Source: IDS-8 sp964491485 (lineage in GTDB: Bacteria; Pseudomonadota; Gammaproteobacteria; Steroidobacterales; Woeseiaceae). Taken from it: 64,000 nt of DNA. The DNA lies in NCBI GenBank assembly GCA_964491485.1, contig CAZBGV010000002.1, positions 27,407 to 91,406 of the forward strand, in the 5' to 3' direction. Made by a program: the position numbers and the translations under genes. Positions within the stretch are counted from its first letter, which is position 1, and each line of letters starts with the position of its first letter. The notes under the pieces were generated by a model, which was not told the origin of the DNA, searched no databases, and worked only from the letters and a program-made list of their open reading frames with translations. Shown here in pieces: positions 26,102 through 34,151 of the stretch.

Positions 26102-27946
26102 TCAATCGCCCCATAATCTTGCATTATACGCGAGCCGGCCCGCTACGAACGTCAGGTCGATGTGCAACGTGTCGAGCTTCTCCTCGGGCACTTCCAGGAA
26201 GTCGCCGTTCAGCACGGTCACGTCCGCCCACTTGCCGGGCTCGAGCGAGCCGAGCTCGTCGTCCTCGCCGACGAATCGCGCCCCGTTGATGGTGAGCATC
26301 CGCAGAGCGGTCTTGCGATCGATCGCCTGCTCCGGGGCGATCGCACGGCCGTGGTCGTCCTTTCGCGTCACCGCCCATTTGATCATCTTCATGGGATGAT
26401 TGCTGCCGCTGCTGCCTTCGAAATGTACGTTTATGCCTCGTTCGATCAGCTCCTTGACCGGCTGGATGTGATCGAGCTGGCTGGCATACTCGTACAGGAT
26501 CGGCGCTTTCCCGGCCACCAGCCGTGGATCGAAGTACTCGCTGATGTTGAGCGCAAACCGCAGCTTGTCGTTGTACTTCTCGATGAGCGGGAAATTTTCC
26601 TCGTCCCAGACGACGTTGTGGTCGTAGGCATTGGGCTTGACCTGCTCGAACAGCACCTCTTCCTGGGTATAGGCATTGTCGACGGCATCGAGCACGACCT
26701 TCATCGCGCCGCTGCCCATGTTGTGGTTGCCGCTCGTGTTCCAGCCGTACTTGATCAGCAGGCGCATGGTATTCCAGTCCGTCTGCGCCTTCTGCTCCTC
26801 GGTCAGCTCGTCCCAGGACAGCCCGGTCATGCCTTCGCCGCTCCACTTGTTCCAACCGTGCGGCGTCCCGCCGACTTCGGGCATGATTTGGTCCTTGGGT
26901 TTGACGGTCAGCATGCCCGACGGACTGTTCGCGCCGTCATCCAGCGACGCGAGCGCGGCGCCGACGATCTTCACCATCGGCCCGCGCCCGGGATCGTACA
27001 GCGAGAAATCGACGAGGTTGCCGATGCGCTTCAGGTATTGCTCCGGAAACGGATTCTGGCGCGTGAAATCGTGACCGGGGAAGACGCGCATCGAGAGCTC
27101 TCCTTTATGGAAGATCTCGTTCAGCATGCTGATCGTCAGCCCGCTCATGTGTCCGGTCGTCGTGGTCACGCCTGAAGCCAGGTAGCCAAGGAAGGAAGCC
27201 TTGGCGTCTCGAATGCCCTGCTCGATGTATTCGCGGCTGGGGTACGGACGGGCCTGCCAGCCGATGAAACCCGTCGCTTCATGGAACAACGCACCGGTCG
27301 GTTCGCCGTTCTCGTCCTTGACCACTCCGTAATGATCTCGCGGCAGGCCCATCGAGAATGCCCGCTCCAGCATCGCATGATTCGCCCGGACGTCGCTGCT
27401 CGTGTAGAAGAGCGCTATCGGGTTGTTCGGCGCGAGCTTGTCGATGTCGTCTGCCGTCCAGTCGAATGCCTCCCCGGGGAAAGTCTTCGGCATGTTGATG
27501 AAGACCGGCTCGCCAGGTTCTGCCTTCTCGACGACGTCCTCGATCGAGCTGAGCAACATTTCCATGTCGCTCCCCTGGATGCGGCCTGACAGCCAGCCGC
27601 CGACCATCGTGTCCTTGTAGATGTCGCCGCCGGGGACCGCATTGTCACCGTCGTTGTAGATATAACCGGGCGTTGCGGTGCGTCCGTTCAGGTCGACGCG
27701 CTCCGTGTCCGGCCCCGCCAGCTCGAGCATTTCCTCGTCGGTCCCGAGCGCCAGGACCCGCCCGTCGCGGATCGCTATCGCCTCCGTCACGGTAAAATCC
27801 TCGTCGACCGCGAGGACAGTTCCGTTGTACAGGACCAGGTCGGCGTAGTTCGTGAGGAGGGACGAGAGGTCACGTTGTGCTGCAGCCGCGGCAGCTGCTG
27901 ACAGGCAGAAGAGGATTGCTGCCACCGCGCCAAGAGTGTTTTTCAT
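26102..27946 (-). CDS. exported amidohydrolase-3 family protein lacking the HxH motif
   Basis: A 614-residue protein with a Sec signal peptide (residues 1-23), the amidohydrolase N-terminal beta-sandwich (LVLYNGTVLAVDEDFTVTEAIAIRDGRVLALG), a TIM barrel and the C-terminal LGSLEPGKWADVTVLNGD. The family normally has PG[LF][IV][DE]xHxH after strand 1; here the place reads TPGYIYNDGDN, so two metal-binding His are missing. A later His motif, GNHNMGSGAM, is kept. It is probably a divergent or metal-poor enzyme. It follows tctCAB by 37 bases, so it probably acts on the imported carboxylate or its precursor. AGGTGAGG precedes the ATG. Confidence 0.85.
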   Translation of the reverse strand: MKNTLGAVAAILFCLSAAAAAAAQRDLSSLLTNYADLVLYNGTVLAVDEDFTVTEAIAIRDGRVLALGTDEEMLELAGPDTERVDLNGRTATPGYIYNDGDNAVPGGDIYKDTMVGGWLSGRIQGSDMEMLLSSIEDVVEKAEPGEPVFINMPKTFPGEAFDWTADDIDKLAPNNPIALFYTSSDVRANHAMLERAFSMGLPRDHYGVVKDENGEPTGALFHEATGFIGWQARPYPSREYIEQGIRDAKASFLGYLASGVTTTTGHMSGLTISMLNEIFHKGELSMRVFPGHDFTRQNPFPEQYLKRIGNLVDFSLYDPGRGPMVKIVGAALASLDDGANSPSGMLTVKPKDQIMPEVGGTPHGWNKWSGEGMTGLSWDELTEEQKAQTDWNTMRLLIKYGWNTSGNHNMGSGAMKVVLDAVDNAYTQEEVLFEQVKPNAYDHNVVWDEENFPLIEKYNDKLRFALNISEYFDPRLVAGKAPILYEYASQLDHIQPVKELIERGINVHFEGSSGSNHPMKMIKWAVTRKDDHGRAIAPEQAIDRKTALRMLTINGARFVGEDDELGSLEPGKWADVTVLNGDFLEVPEEKLDTLHIDLTFVAGRLAYNARLWGD

Positions 27947-27983
27947 TTGTTCCTCACCTGAATGCTGACCGCGCCATAACCTT

Positions 27984-28520
27984 TCAGAACCAGCGATCGA
28001 GCACCCCGCGATACATCTGGATCCTGAATGCGTATTCGAACAGCAGAAATATCACCAGCGTGACGCCGGCGGACACGCCGATGGACATCACCATCGATTC
28101 CTTGGACACGATCCGCAGCAGCACGAACATGAAAACGGCGATGCCGACGTAGTGACCGGCGACAAAGATCAGGCCGACGAGGGCAACCATCCAGGCGATG
28201 AAGACGAGGGCACCGTTGACGATTTTGTTGCTGCCCCTGACGGCGCTCATGATCTCCGACAGCACCCGATCTGCCCGGCTTGCCTGCAAGGTCCGCCGGA
28301 AATGCCAGCCGATGAGGAGCAACATGGGAGTCATGATGCAGAGGGGAGCGATGCCGGAGGATCCCTCGTAAGTCAATGCCGTGATGAAGGCGCCGAGCAC
28401 CAGGATGCCGGTGATCGTGATGAAGACGAGCTCCAGAGTCGACTCGTCCTGCCCTTCACCCGGGGCACCGCTCGTCTCCTGTCGCGGCGGGTCTTCCGGC
28501 GGGCGCGGATCAGGCTGCAT
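27984..28520 (-). CDS. tctB: tripartite tricarboxylate transporter small subunit TctB
   Basis: A 178-residue protein with an unusually long, Pro/Glu-rich soluble N-terminus (about 35 residues), then four membrane helices and a final hydrophobic segment typical of TctB. The ATG at 28520 overlaps the tctA stop (28510), and has GCGAGG upstream; the GTG at 28544 is an alternative. It is the third gene of a tctC-tctA-tctB-amidohydrolase operon. Confidence 0.8.
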   Translation of the reverse strand: MQPDPRPPEDPPRQETSGAPGEGQDESTLELVFITITGILVLGAFITALTYEGSSGIAPLCIMTPMLLLIGWHFRRTLQASRADRVLSEIMSAVRGSNKIVNGALVFIAWMVALVGLIFVAGHYVGIAVFMFVLLRIVSKESMVMSIGVSAGVTLVIFLLFEYAFRIQMYRGVLDRWF

Positions 28521-30024
28521 TTCTGGCGACCTCGCGCCGGTCACGCGCTATCGTCCATATGTTCCAGGCCAGGAACGCGACGGTGATCACGGCCAGGGAG
28601 AGCGGCAGCGGCTCGAAAATGAACCAGGGCCCCGAGAGCTGGAGCGCCAGGTAAAGATTCTTTTCCAGGGCGAACCCGAGCACGAAGCCGATCAGCATGG
28701 CGGCACGGGAGTAGTTCAGCTCCTTCATCAGGTAGCCGATCACGCCGAATACCAGCGTGACGCCGAGATCGAACCACGATTGCTGCACGGCGAAGGCGCC
28801 GGTAAAGATGACCACGAGCAGGACCGGCACCAGGATCTCCGCGCGCAGACCCGTGAGCCTGCTCATGGGATTCAGCACGAACAGGCCGGCGATCACTCCG
28901 ATCAGGTTGCCGACGACGATCGTGAAGATCATGATGAAGACGATGTCGAGGTTCTGGGTGAGCATTTCCGGGCCGGTCTGCAGCCCCAGGATGAAGAACC
29001 CGCCGAGCAGGATTGCCATCGACGAGCTGCCGGGCACCCCGAACGCGATCGTGGTTGCGAGCGCGCCGCCTTCGATGGCCGTGATTGAGGATTCCGGGCC
29101 TATGACGCCTTCGACGTTGCCTTTGCCGAATGACTCCTTGTTCCGGGATGACTGCTTGGCATGGCCGTAAGCGACGAAGGACGCCGCGGCGCTGCCGAGC
29201 CCGGGAATGATCCCCATCGTGGTGCCGATCGCGCCGCAGCGCATGACCAAACCCCAGTGCCTGAGCGTCTCGCGCAGGCCCCGGAAAATTCCCTTCTGGG
29301 TCTCCCAGCCGGACAGCCGCGGGCTTTCGGCCCCGATCAGCGGGCCGCCCCGGATCCAGAACTCGAACATTTCGGACACGGCGAACAGCCCGAGGATGAC
29401 CGGCACCAGTTGCAGGCCGTCCTGCAGGTGCAAAAGTCCGAACGTGAACCGTTCCTGGTTGGTGACGTTGTCCAGCCCGACCATCGCGAGCAGCAATCCG
29501 AGCAGAGCGGCAATCAGGCTGCGGCCGACGTCCTCCTTACCCAGCACCGACACGAAGACGAGCGCCAGCAGCACCAGCACGAAGATTTCCGAAGGCCCGA
29601 ACAGAAGCACCACCTGCTGCAGAACCGGCAACAGCAGCGCCAGGACGGCGGCCCCGAAAACCGCGCCGATGAAGCACGCCGACATCGCCGCACCGACGGC
29701 GACAGCCCCCAGGCCTTTGTCCCGCATCGCGGGACCATCGAGGAGGGTTGCGGCGTTCATTCCCGTTCCGGGGATGCTGAACAGGATAGCCGTCAGGCCG
29801 CCGCCCTGCGCAACGGTCGAATGGACGCCGAGCATGAAGGCGATTCCGGTGGCCGGTTCCATCGAGTAGAGGAACGGAATGGTCATCGCCATGGCGAAGT
29901 GGCCGCTCAGGCCGGGGATGATACCGATGATCATCCCGATCAGCGCCCCGACGAAAAGGTACAGGAATACGTCCGGGCTCACCGCCTGCAGGAAGCCGCT
30001 GGACATGGCTTCGAAGATGCCCAT
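28510..30024 (-). CDS. tctA: tripartite tricarboxylate transporter permease TctA
   Basis: A 504-residue TctA-family permease, with the paired signatures GIIPGLSGHFA and GIIPGLGSAAA and about twelve hydrophobic segments. It imports carboxylates delivered by TctC. It lies 25 bases after the receptor gene and overlaps tctB. Compared with the TctA at 12349-13842 it is a clearly diverged paralogue with the same gene neighbours in the order C-A-B, indicating a second specificity. Confidence 0.95.
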   Translation of the reverse strand: MGIFEAMSSGFLQAVSPDVFLYLFVGALIGMIIGIIPGLSGHFAMAMTIPFLYSMEPATGIAFMLGVHSTVAQGGGLTAILFSIPGTGMNAATLLDGPAMRDKGLGAVAVGAAMSACFIGAVFGAAVLALLLPVLQQVVLLFGPSEIFVLVLLALVFVSVLGKEDVGRSLIAALLGLLLAMVGLDNVTNQERFTFGLLHLQDGLQLVPVILGLFAVSEMFEFWIRGGPLIGAESPRLSGWETQKGIFRGLRETLRHWGLVMRCGAIGTTMGIIPGLGSAAASFVAYGHAKQSSRNKESFGKGNVEGVIGPESSITAIEGGALATTIAFGVPGSSSMAILLGGFFILGLQTGPEMLTQNLDIVFIMIFTIVVGNLIGVIAGLFVLNPMSRLTGLRAEILVPVLLVVIFTGAFAVQQSWFDLGVTLVFGVIGYLMKELNYSRAAMLIGFVLGFALEKNLYLALQLSGPWFIFEPLPLSLAVITVAFLAWNIWTIARDRREVARNAA

Positions 30025-30049
30025 GCTTCATCCTGCCTTCATGGCGGGG

Positions 30050-31117
30050 TCACAGCTCGCCCCGCACGGCGTTCGCGAACAGCTCCTTCATGTCGTCCGA
30101 CATGCCGAACGCGGTGGCGACGATCTGCTTCATCTCCTCACCGGAGGCGTAGTCGAACGGCCTCTGGGTTTTCTCGGAAATGGCCAGGAGCTCCGGATCG
30201 TGCATGGCCTGGTCGAATGCCTCGCGCAGGAAGCGGACCCGCTCCGCCGGTGTGCCGGGCGGAGCGGCGACCGGGCGGCCTACCGCCTGCAGGGATTCCC
30301 AGGCATTGAGGATGGCTTCGGTACGCTCCGGATTCGACGTGCTGTGCACGAGCTCGTGCACGGTAGGCACATCGGGAAGGTCGGCGCCTCTTTGCACGCC
30401 GCTTTGCAGGATGATCCGCTGGCGATCGCCGGTCACGCTGTCGACCGCGCTTCCCCAGGACCCCCACGTCCCGACGATGTTGCCCCTGAGCATGGCCTGC
30501 TTGATGAACGACGAGCTGTCGAATCCGTGAATGACCTGCAAGTCCATTTCGAAGGCCTGGTTACAGATGACGGCATCGACGTACGTGCTGCCGCCCAGGC
30601 CCGTCGCGCCGATCTTGACCTTGCCGGGGGCCTTTCGCAGATCCTCCAGTGACTCGTACCCGCTGTCCGTCGATACGACGAGGACCCGGCGGTCCGCGAC
30701 GATCCGCCCGATGTACTCGAACCTGGACAAGTCGTAACTGGCACCCTTGATGCCGGCGATCTCGTTGGTGACCAGCGCGCTCCCGTTGATCATGCCGATC
30801 GTGAGCCCATCGGGAGCGGACTTGTACAACTCGTTCACGCCGCGCATTCCGCCGGCACCGGCAAGGTTGAGGATGTCTACACGCGCGCCGGTGTATTTTT
30901 CGAGGTAGGGCGCAAGCAGGCGTGCGTATTCGTCATAGCCGCCGCCCGGGCTGTACGGAATGATCCACTTTATGCTTGCCCGGTCATAGAATGCGGCGGG
31001 TCCCGCCTTGGCTGCTTTGCCGTTCTCGGCAGGCTGGCACGCCCACAGCGCGCCAAGCGCAAGAACCAGGAACATACCGGCCCTCGCCATAGCAACCGCC
31101 ATTGACTTGAATCGCAC
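30050..31117 (-). CDS. tctC: TctC/Bug-family receptor, lipoprotein
   Basis: A 355-residue receptor with a lipoprotein signal ending in the lipobox ALWAC (Cys27), then the TctC signature KWIIPYSPGGGYD and the hinge region GATGLGGSTYVD. Lipidation is uncommon in this family, whose members are usually free in the periplasm, and may tether the receptor to the membrane next to TctAB. First gene of the operon tctC-tctA-tctB-amidohydrolase. The promoter should be within 31118-31472. Confidence 0.88.
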   Translation of the reverse strand: MRFKSMAVAMARAGMFLVLALGALWACQPAENGKAAKAGPAAFYDRASIKWIIPYSPGGGYDEYARLLAPYLEKYTGARVDILNLAGAGGMRGVNELYKSAPDGLTIGMINGSALVTNEIAGIKGASYDLSRFEYIGRIVADRRVLVVSTDSGYESLEDLRKAPGKVKIGATGLGGSTYVDAVICNQAFEMDLQVIHGFDSSSFIKQAMLRGNIVGTWGSWGSAVDSVTGDRQRIILQSGVQRGADLPDVPTVHELVHSTSNPERTEAILNAWESLQAVGRPVAAPPGTPAERVRFLREAFDQAMHDPELLAISEKTQRPFDYASGEEMKQIVATAFGMSDDMKELFANAVRGEL

Positions 31118-31472
31118 CTGACCTTCCCCCGGGTGACGACGAACTGAACGAGGCGCGCCGTTTGTCGTAAGAGCCTGCTGTTTAGAAGGCTTTAATCTTG
31201 GCGATCGATTATTCGGATTTATCTTGCGACTGTCAAAGCTCTGCGGACGACAAAGTGATATCGATTGAAATCATCGTCAACGACTCGAACTTGCCGTACG
31301 CAAACATTCACATACGGCACTCCGAATTTGTTACGCCGGCAACTGTGATTGTGCACGTGTGCAGAGACGTTGGCGTTACGCATGCGGGCGCGCCGCGCGC
31401 AGATCCCCATCGGCCGCACCTTCTGCTATTCTGGCGGTTGCATTCGATCACAACGTCGACTCGAGACACGCG
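31118..31472. promoter_or_regulatory. divergent intergenic region, tctC operon / cupins
   Basis: A 355-base region between divergent starts, AT-richer at 31180-31340. Two dyads are visible: 31292-31298 with 31313-31319 (TGCCGTA / TACGGCA, 14-base spacer) and 31352-31363 (TGCAC-GT-GTGCA). Either may be an operator; no regulator gene is adjacent. No supported coding sequence was found inside. Confidence 0.45.
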
Positions 31473-32066
31473 ATGACCGATCCTGCGCGCGACGAACCCG
31501 GCGGGGAGAGGCCCGGGACCTACCACAGCAAGAAGGACCGGATATTCGTTCGGGCGATCCAGGGTGCCTACAACCTGGGCGAGGAACTGCAGCGCCTGCG
31601 CTCAATGCCGCGCGTGCGCAAGGCGAAGAACATCCGGTTCATCGACGGCCCGCAGACGTACAGCCGCCATTATGTCGAGCCCAAAGACGGCATGACGCAG
31701 ACATTTCACCTGCACCTCGAAGAGTACGCCCCGGGAGGAAAGTCGCAGAAGCACGGCCACGTCAACGAGGCGGCGTTCTACATCCTCGATGGCGAGGGCT
31801 ACGAGATCCATGACGGCGTGCGCTACGAGTGGAAGGCGGGCGACATCGCGATAGTGCACAACAACTGCGTGCACCAGCATTTCAACGCCAGCAAGACCAG
31901 GCCCGCGCGCGCCCTGGTGATCAAGACCAAGCCGATGTTCATGTTCATGAACATGCTGTTCCAGAAGCAGGTCGAGCCCCGCCCGGGCACGCCCGCTCCG
32001 GGCGCCGAAAGTTTCAGCGCCCGCGAGCAGGAAGAAGATTTCAATCACCCGAAGGAAGGATATTGA
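31473..32066 (+). CDS. single-domain cupin protein (first of tandem pair)
   Basis: A 197-residue cytoplasmic protein with one cupin barrel. The metal motif is QKHGHVNEAAFYILDG (two His and a Glu) and the second motif NNCVHQHFN adds the third His. An extended N-terminal arm of about 70 residues precedes the barrel. Such cupins are metal-dependent dioxygenases, isomerases or decarboxylases; the HxH-E-H set suggests an active metal site. ATG at 31473 is preferred; the earlier reading runs through the promoter region. The next gene, a paralogue, starts 2 bases after the stop, so the two are co-translated and may form a heteromeric enzyme. Confidence 0.82.
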   Translation: MTDPARDEPGGERPGTYHSKKDRIFVRAIQGAYNLGEELQRLRSMPRVRKAKNIRFIDGPQTYSRHYVEPKDGMTQTFHLHLEEYAPGGKSQKHGHVNEAAFYILDGEGYEIHDGVRYEWKAGDIAIVHNNCVHQHFNASKTRPARALVIKTKPMFMFMNMLFQKQVEPRPGTPAPGAESFSAREQEEDFNHPKEGY

Positions 32067-32068
32067 GC

Positions 32069-32668
32069 ATGGCCTGGGGTGAAACGTCCGTCTGGCTCGA
32101 GGGATCCCGCAATGATCCGCTGTACCAGAACACACTCGACGATGCGGAATCCGCGCCGCGGCGGAATGCACGGAGAAAGAAGATCCTGACGCCGGCCGAC
32201 ATGCCCTGGGAGATGTCCCGGCAGGGCATACTGAAGCACCTGATCAACGAGCAGATGAATACACGGATGGAGACGGTCGACGCTTACATGCAGGTCATTC
32301 CGCCCGGCAGCCGCTCCGGGAAACACCGGCATCTCGCCGAGGAGTGCCTGTATGTGCTGGAAGGCAAGGGCTACGACCTGCACCAGGACTGCGACGTCGA
32401 GATTACGGACGACTTCCACTGGACGCCGCAGGATACCGTGCAGCGGTTCGACTGGGAGGCCGGCGACGTGATCTACGTGCCGCCGAACACGATCCACCAG
32501 CACTTCAATGCCGACCCCGAACGGCCCGCCCGGCTCATTTCCTCGATCAACCGGATCTTCAAGCACTGCGGGCTGAACGATCTCGAGCAGCTCGAGGACG
32601 CGCCCGAATACCGGCCGGGAATCGAGCTTACCCCGGCATACGTCCGTTCACTCCTGCGGACCGAATAG
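32069..32668 (+). CDS. single-domain cupin protein (second of tandem pair)
   Basis: A 199-residue cupin paralogous to its upstream neighbour. The metal motif is GKHRHLAEECLYVLEG and the second motif NTIHQHFN. Between them lies an insert of about 20 residues (near CDVEITDDFHWTPQD) not present in the first copy. The conserved ligands suggest both subunits bind metal. Starting ATG at 32069 is preceded by AAGGAAGGA. Alone or together they could act as an aromatic ring-cleavage or ring-modifying enzyme, but this is inference from the catabolic setting. Confidence 0.82.
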   Translation: MAWGETSVWLEGSRNDPLYQNTLDDAESAPRRNARRKKILTPADMPWEMSRQGILKHLINEQMNTRMETVDAYMQVIPPGSRSGKHRHLAEECLYVLEGKGYDLHQDCDVEITDDFHWTPQDTVQRFDWEAGDVIYVPPNTIHQHFNADPERPARLISSINRIFKHCGLNDLEQLEDAPEYRPGIELTPAYVRSLLRTE

Positions 32669-32753
32669 CACCTCGTCACACCGGCCCGGAAGCACATCGA
32701 TCGTCCCGCCCGGCAGCCTCGGCGTCGGTCGCTACCCCACTCTTCGCAAGGCT

Positions 32754-34103
32754 TCAGTCGGCAAACCTGTCATTGATCCACGTTGCTACGTAATCGAAGT
32801 CATTCTTGACTGCATTGTCGTAGCGACCATCGTACGGCCGCCCGTCCGGCATGCAGGCGCTGCAGGGAGTGCCGCCGTGAACGGCGCCTTCTATGGCGAT
32901 GAAGTCCTTGTCCGAGCTCGCGGCATTCTCGTAGATGAGCTCGCTGTTGCGGAGGAAATAGTGCCCGGTCATCGCAGCCACGAGAACCGGCACGGAGATT
33001 TCCCTTACGTTGCAGATCGTGGAGTTGTTGCTCGAGCACCATTCGATTCCGGTGAGCGAGTTCGTGGAGCGAATCGCGCGGACGCTCAGGAAAGACTCCA
33101 GCGAAAGGAACCGCGAACCGGACCAGAACCCTTCGGTCATCTCAGGTGTCAGGTTGGCGGGACGGACACTCTCGACCACACAGCAGTCTTCGATGGTTCC
33201 GTCATTCTTGAGCAGTTTCCGTGGCTTCTCCGTACTGTGGTGAATGCTCAGGTCCAGGCGCCAAAGGCGGGCTCCGTCCCCCATCGGCACGATGAACGGA
33301 CCGTCGTCCGGATATCTGTATGTCCCCTCTTCAATCTGCTTCATCCTTTCCAGCGCAATGTCGATCAGCGCATTCATTCGCTTCGACTGCGCCTCGAAGT
33401 AGCTGGCTTTGAATTCGTCGGTAAAGGTCGTCTTGCCTTCTTTATATCCGTTATCGGGATTGAAAGGATCCAGCCTGGGATCGATGACGGGTTCCGCATT
33501 CTTGTCGAGAATCGCCCGGTCGTTGGTCACCGCGGGGTTGAGGCTCCTCAGTGAATTGATTCCATTGCCGAGGTGCGCATCCCAGAAGATGATACCGTCG
33601 GCAGGAGGCAAGCCTTCCAGCTTGTCCGAGCACTTGACCAGCCGTTGCGGATCCTGGCACAGCGAGACACCGTTCTCTGCCACGGCCTGGTAGAACGCCA
33701 TGGTAGGCCCGCCGCCGCTATGGGCGATCAGCAGCACGGTCTCGATTCCCGGCAGGCTGCGCAGGTACTCCACCCCTTGCTTTACGTCCAGGGCGTTGTT
33801 GTCCCACGGAGTACACAATGCTTCGTTGTTGAAGCACCGGGAGTTCATTCCGAACGCCACAATGCCTCGTTTGGGCAGCTCCCTGGTGGAAATGTGCGAC
33901 ATGAAGTTCGAATCGCGGTGCATGGCCAGGACGGCGACGCTTGGATGAGGAAACCGCTCGGGGTCGGGATAATAGAGCGCACCCATGGTCGCGCTGGGCG
34001 AGAATTGCACGAATTGGGGCGGCGGGGGCGCTGCAGGCGCCCTTGAAACCGCCATGACGAGAACGAGGCAACAAGCAATCCTGACGGCTTCGTTCGCTTT
34101 CAT
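32754..34103 (-). CDS. exported alpha/beta hydrolase
   Basis: A 449-residue exported protein with a signal peptide of about 24 residues. The hydrolase fold is seen from AVLAMHRDSNFM, the nucleophile elbow AHSGGG, and a late His in EGAVHGGTPC; several Cys pairs (SRCFNNEALC, CCVV, CSSNNSTIC, CSAC) suggest disulfides, consistent with a periplasmic site. It is last in a TonB receptor-hydrolase-hydrolase run and likely attacks an ester or amide in a compound brought in by that receptor. AAAGGGGGAT precedes the ATG at 34103. The substrate is unknown. Confidence 0.83.
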   Translation of the reverse strand: MKANEAVRIACCLVLVMAVSRAPAAPPPPQFVQFSPSATMGALYYPDPERFPHPSVAVLAMHRDSNFMSHISTRELPKRGIVAFGMNSRCFNNEALCTPWDNNALDVKQGVEYLRSLPGIETVLLIAHSGGGPTMAFYQAVAENGVSLCQDPQRLVKCSDKLEGLPPADGIIFWDAHLGNGINSLRSLNPAVTNDRAILDKNAEPVIDPRLDPFNPDNGYKEGKTTFTDEFKASYFEAQSKRMNALIDIALERMKQIEEGTYRYPDDGPFIVPMGDGARLWRLDLSIHHSTEKPRKLLKNDGTIEDCCVVESVRPANLTPEMTEGFWSGSRFLSLESFLSVRAIRSTNSLTGIEWCSSNNSTICNVREISVPVLVAAMTGHYFLRNSELIYENAASSDKDFIAIEGAVHGGTPCSACMPDGRPYDGRYDNAVKNDFDYVATWINDRFAD

Positions 34104-34151
34104 CGTGTTATCCCCCTTTGAGTTGCCGGCCCCGCGGCGTCCGTGCCTCGC

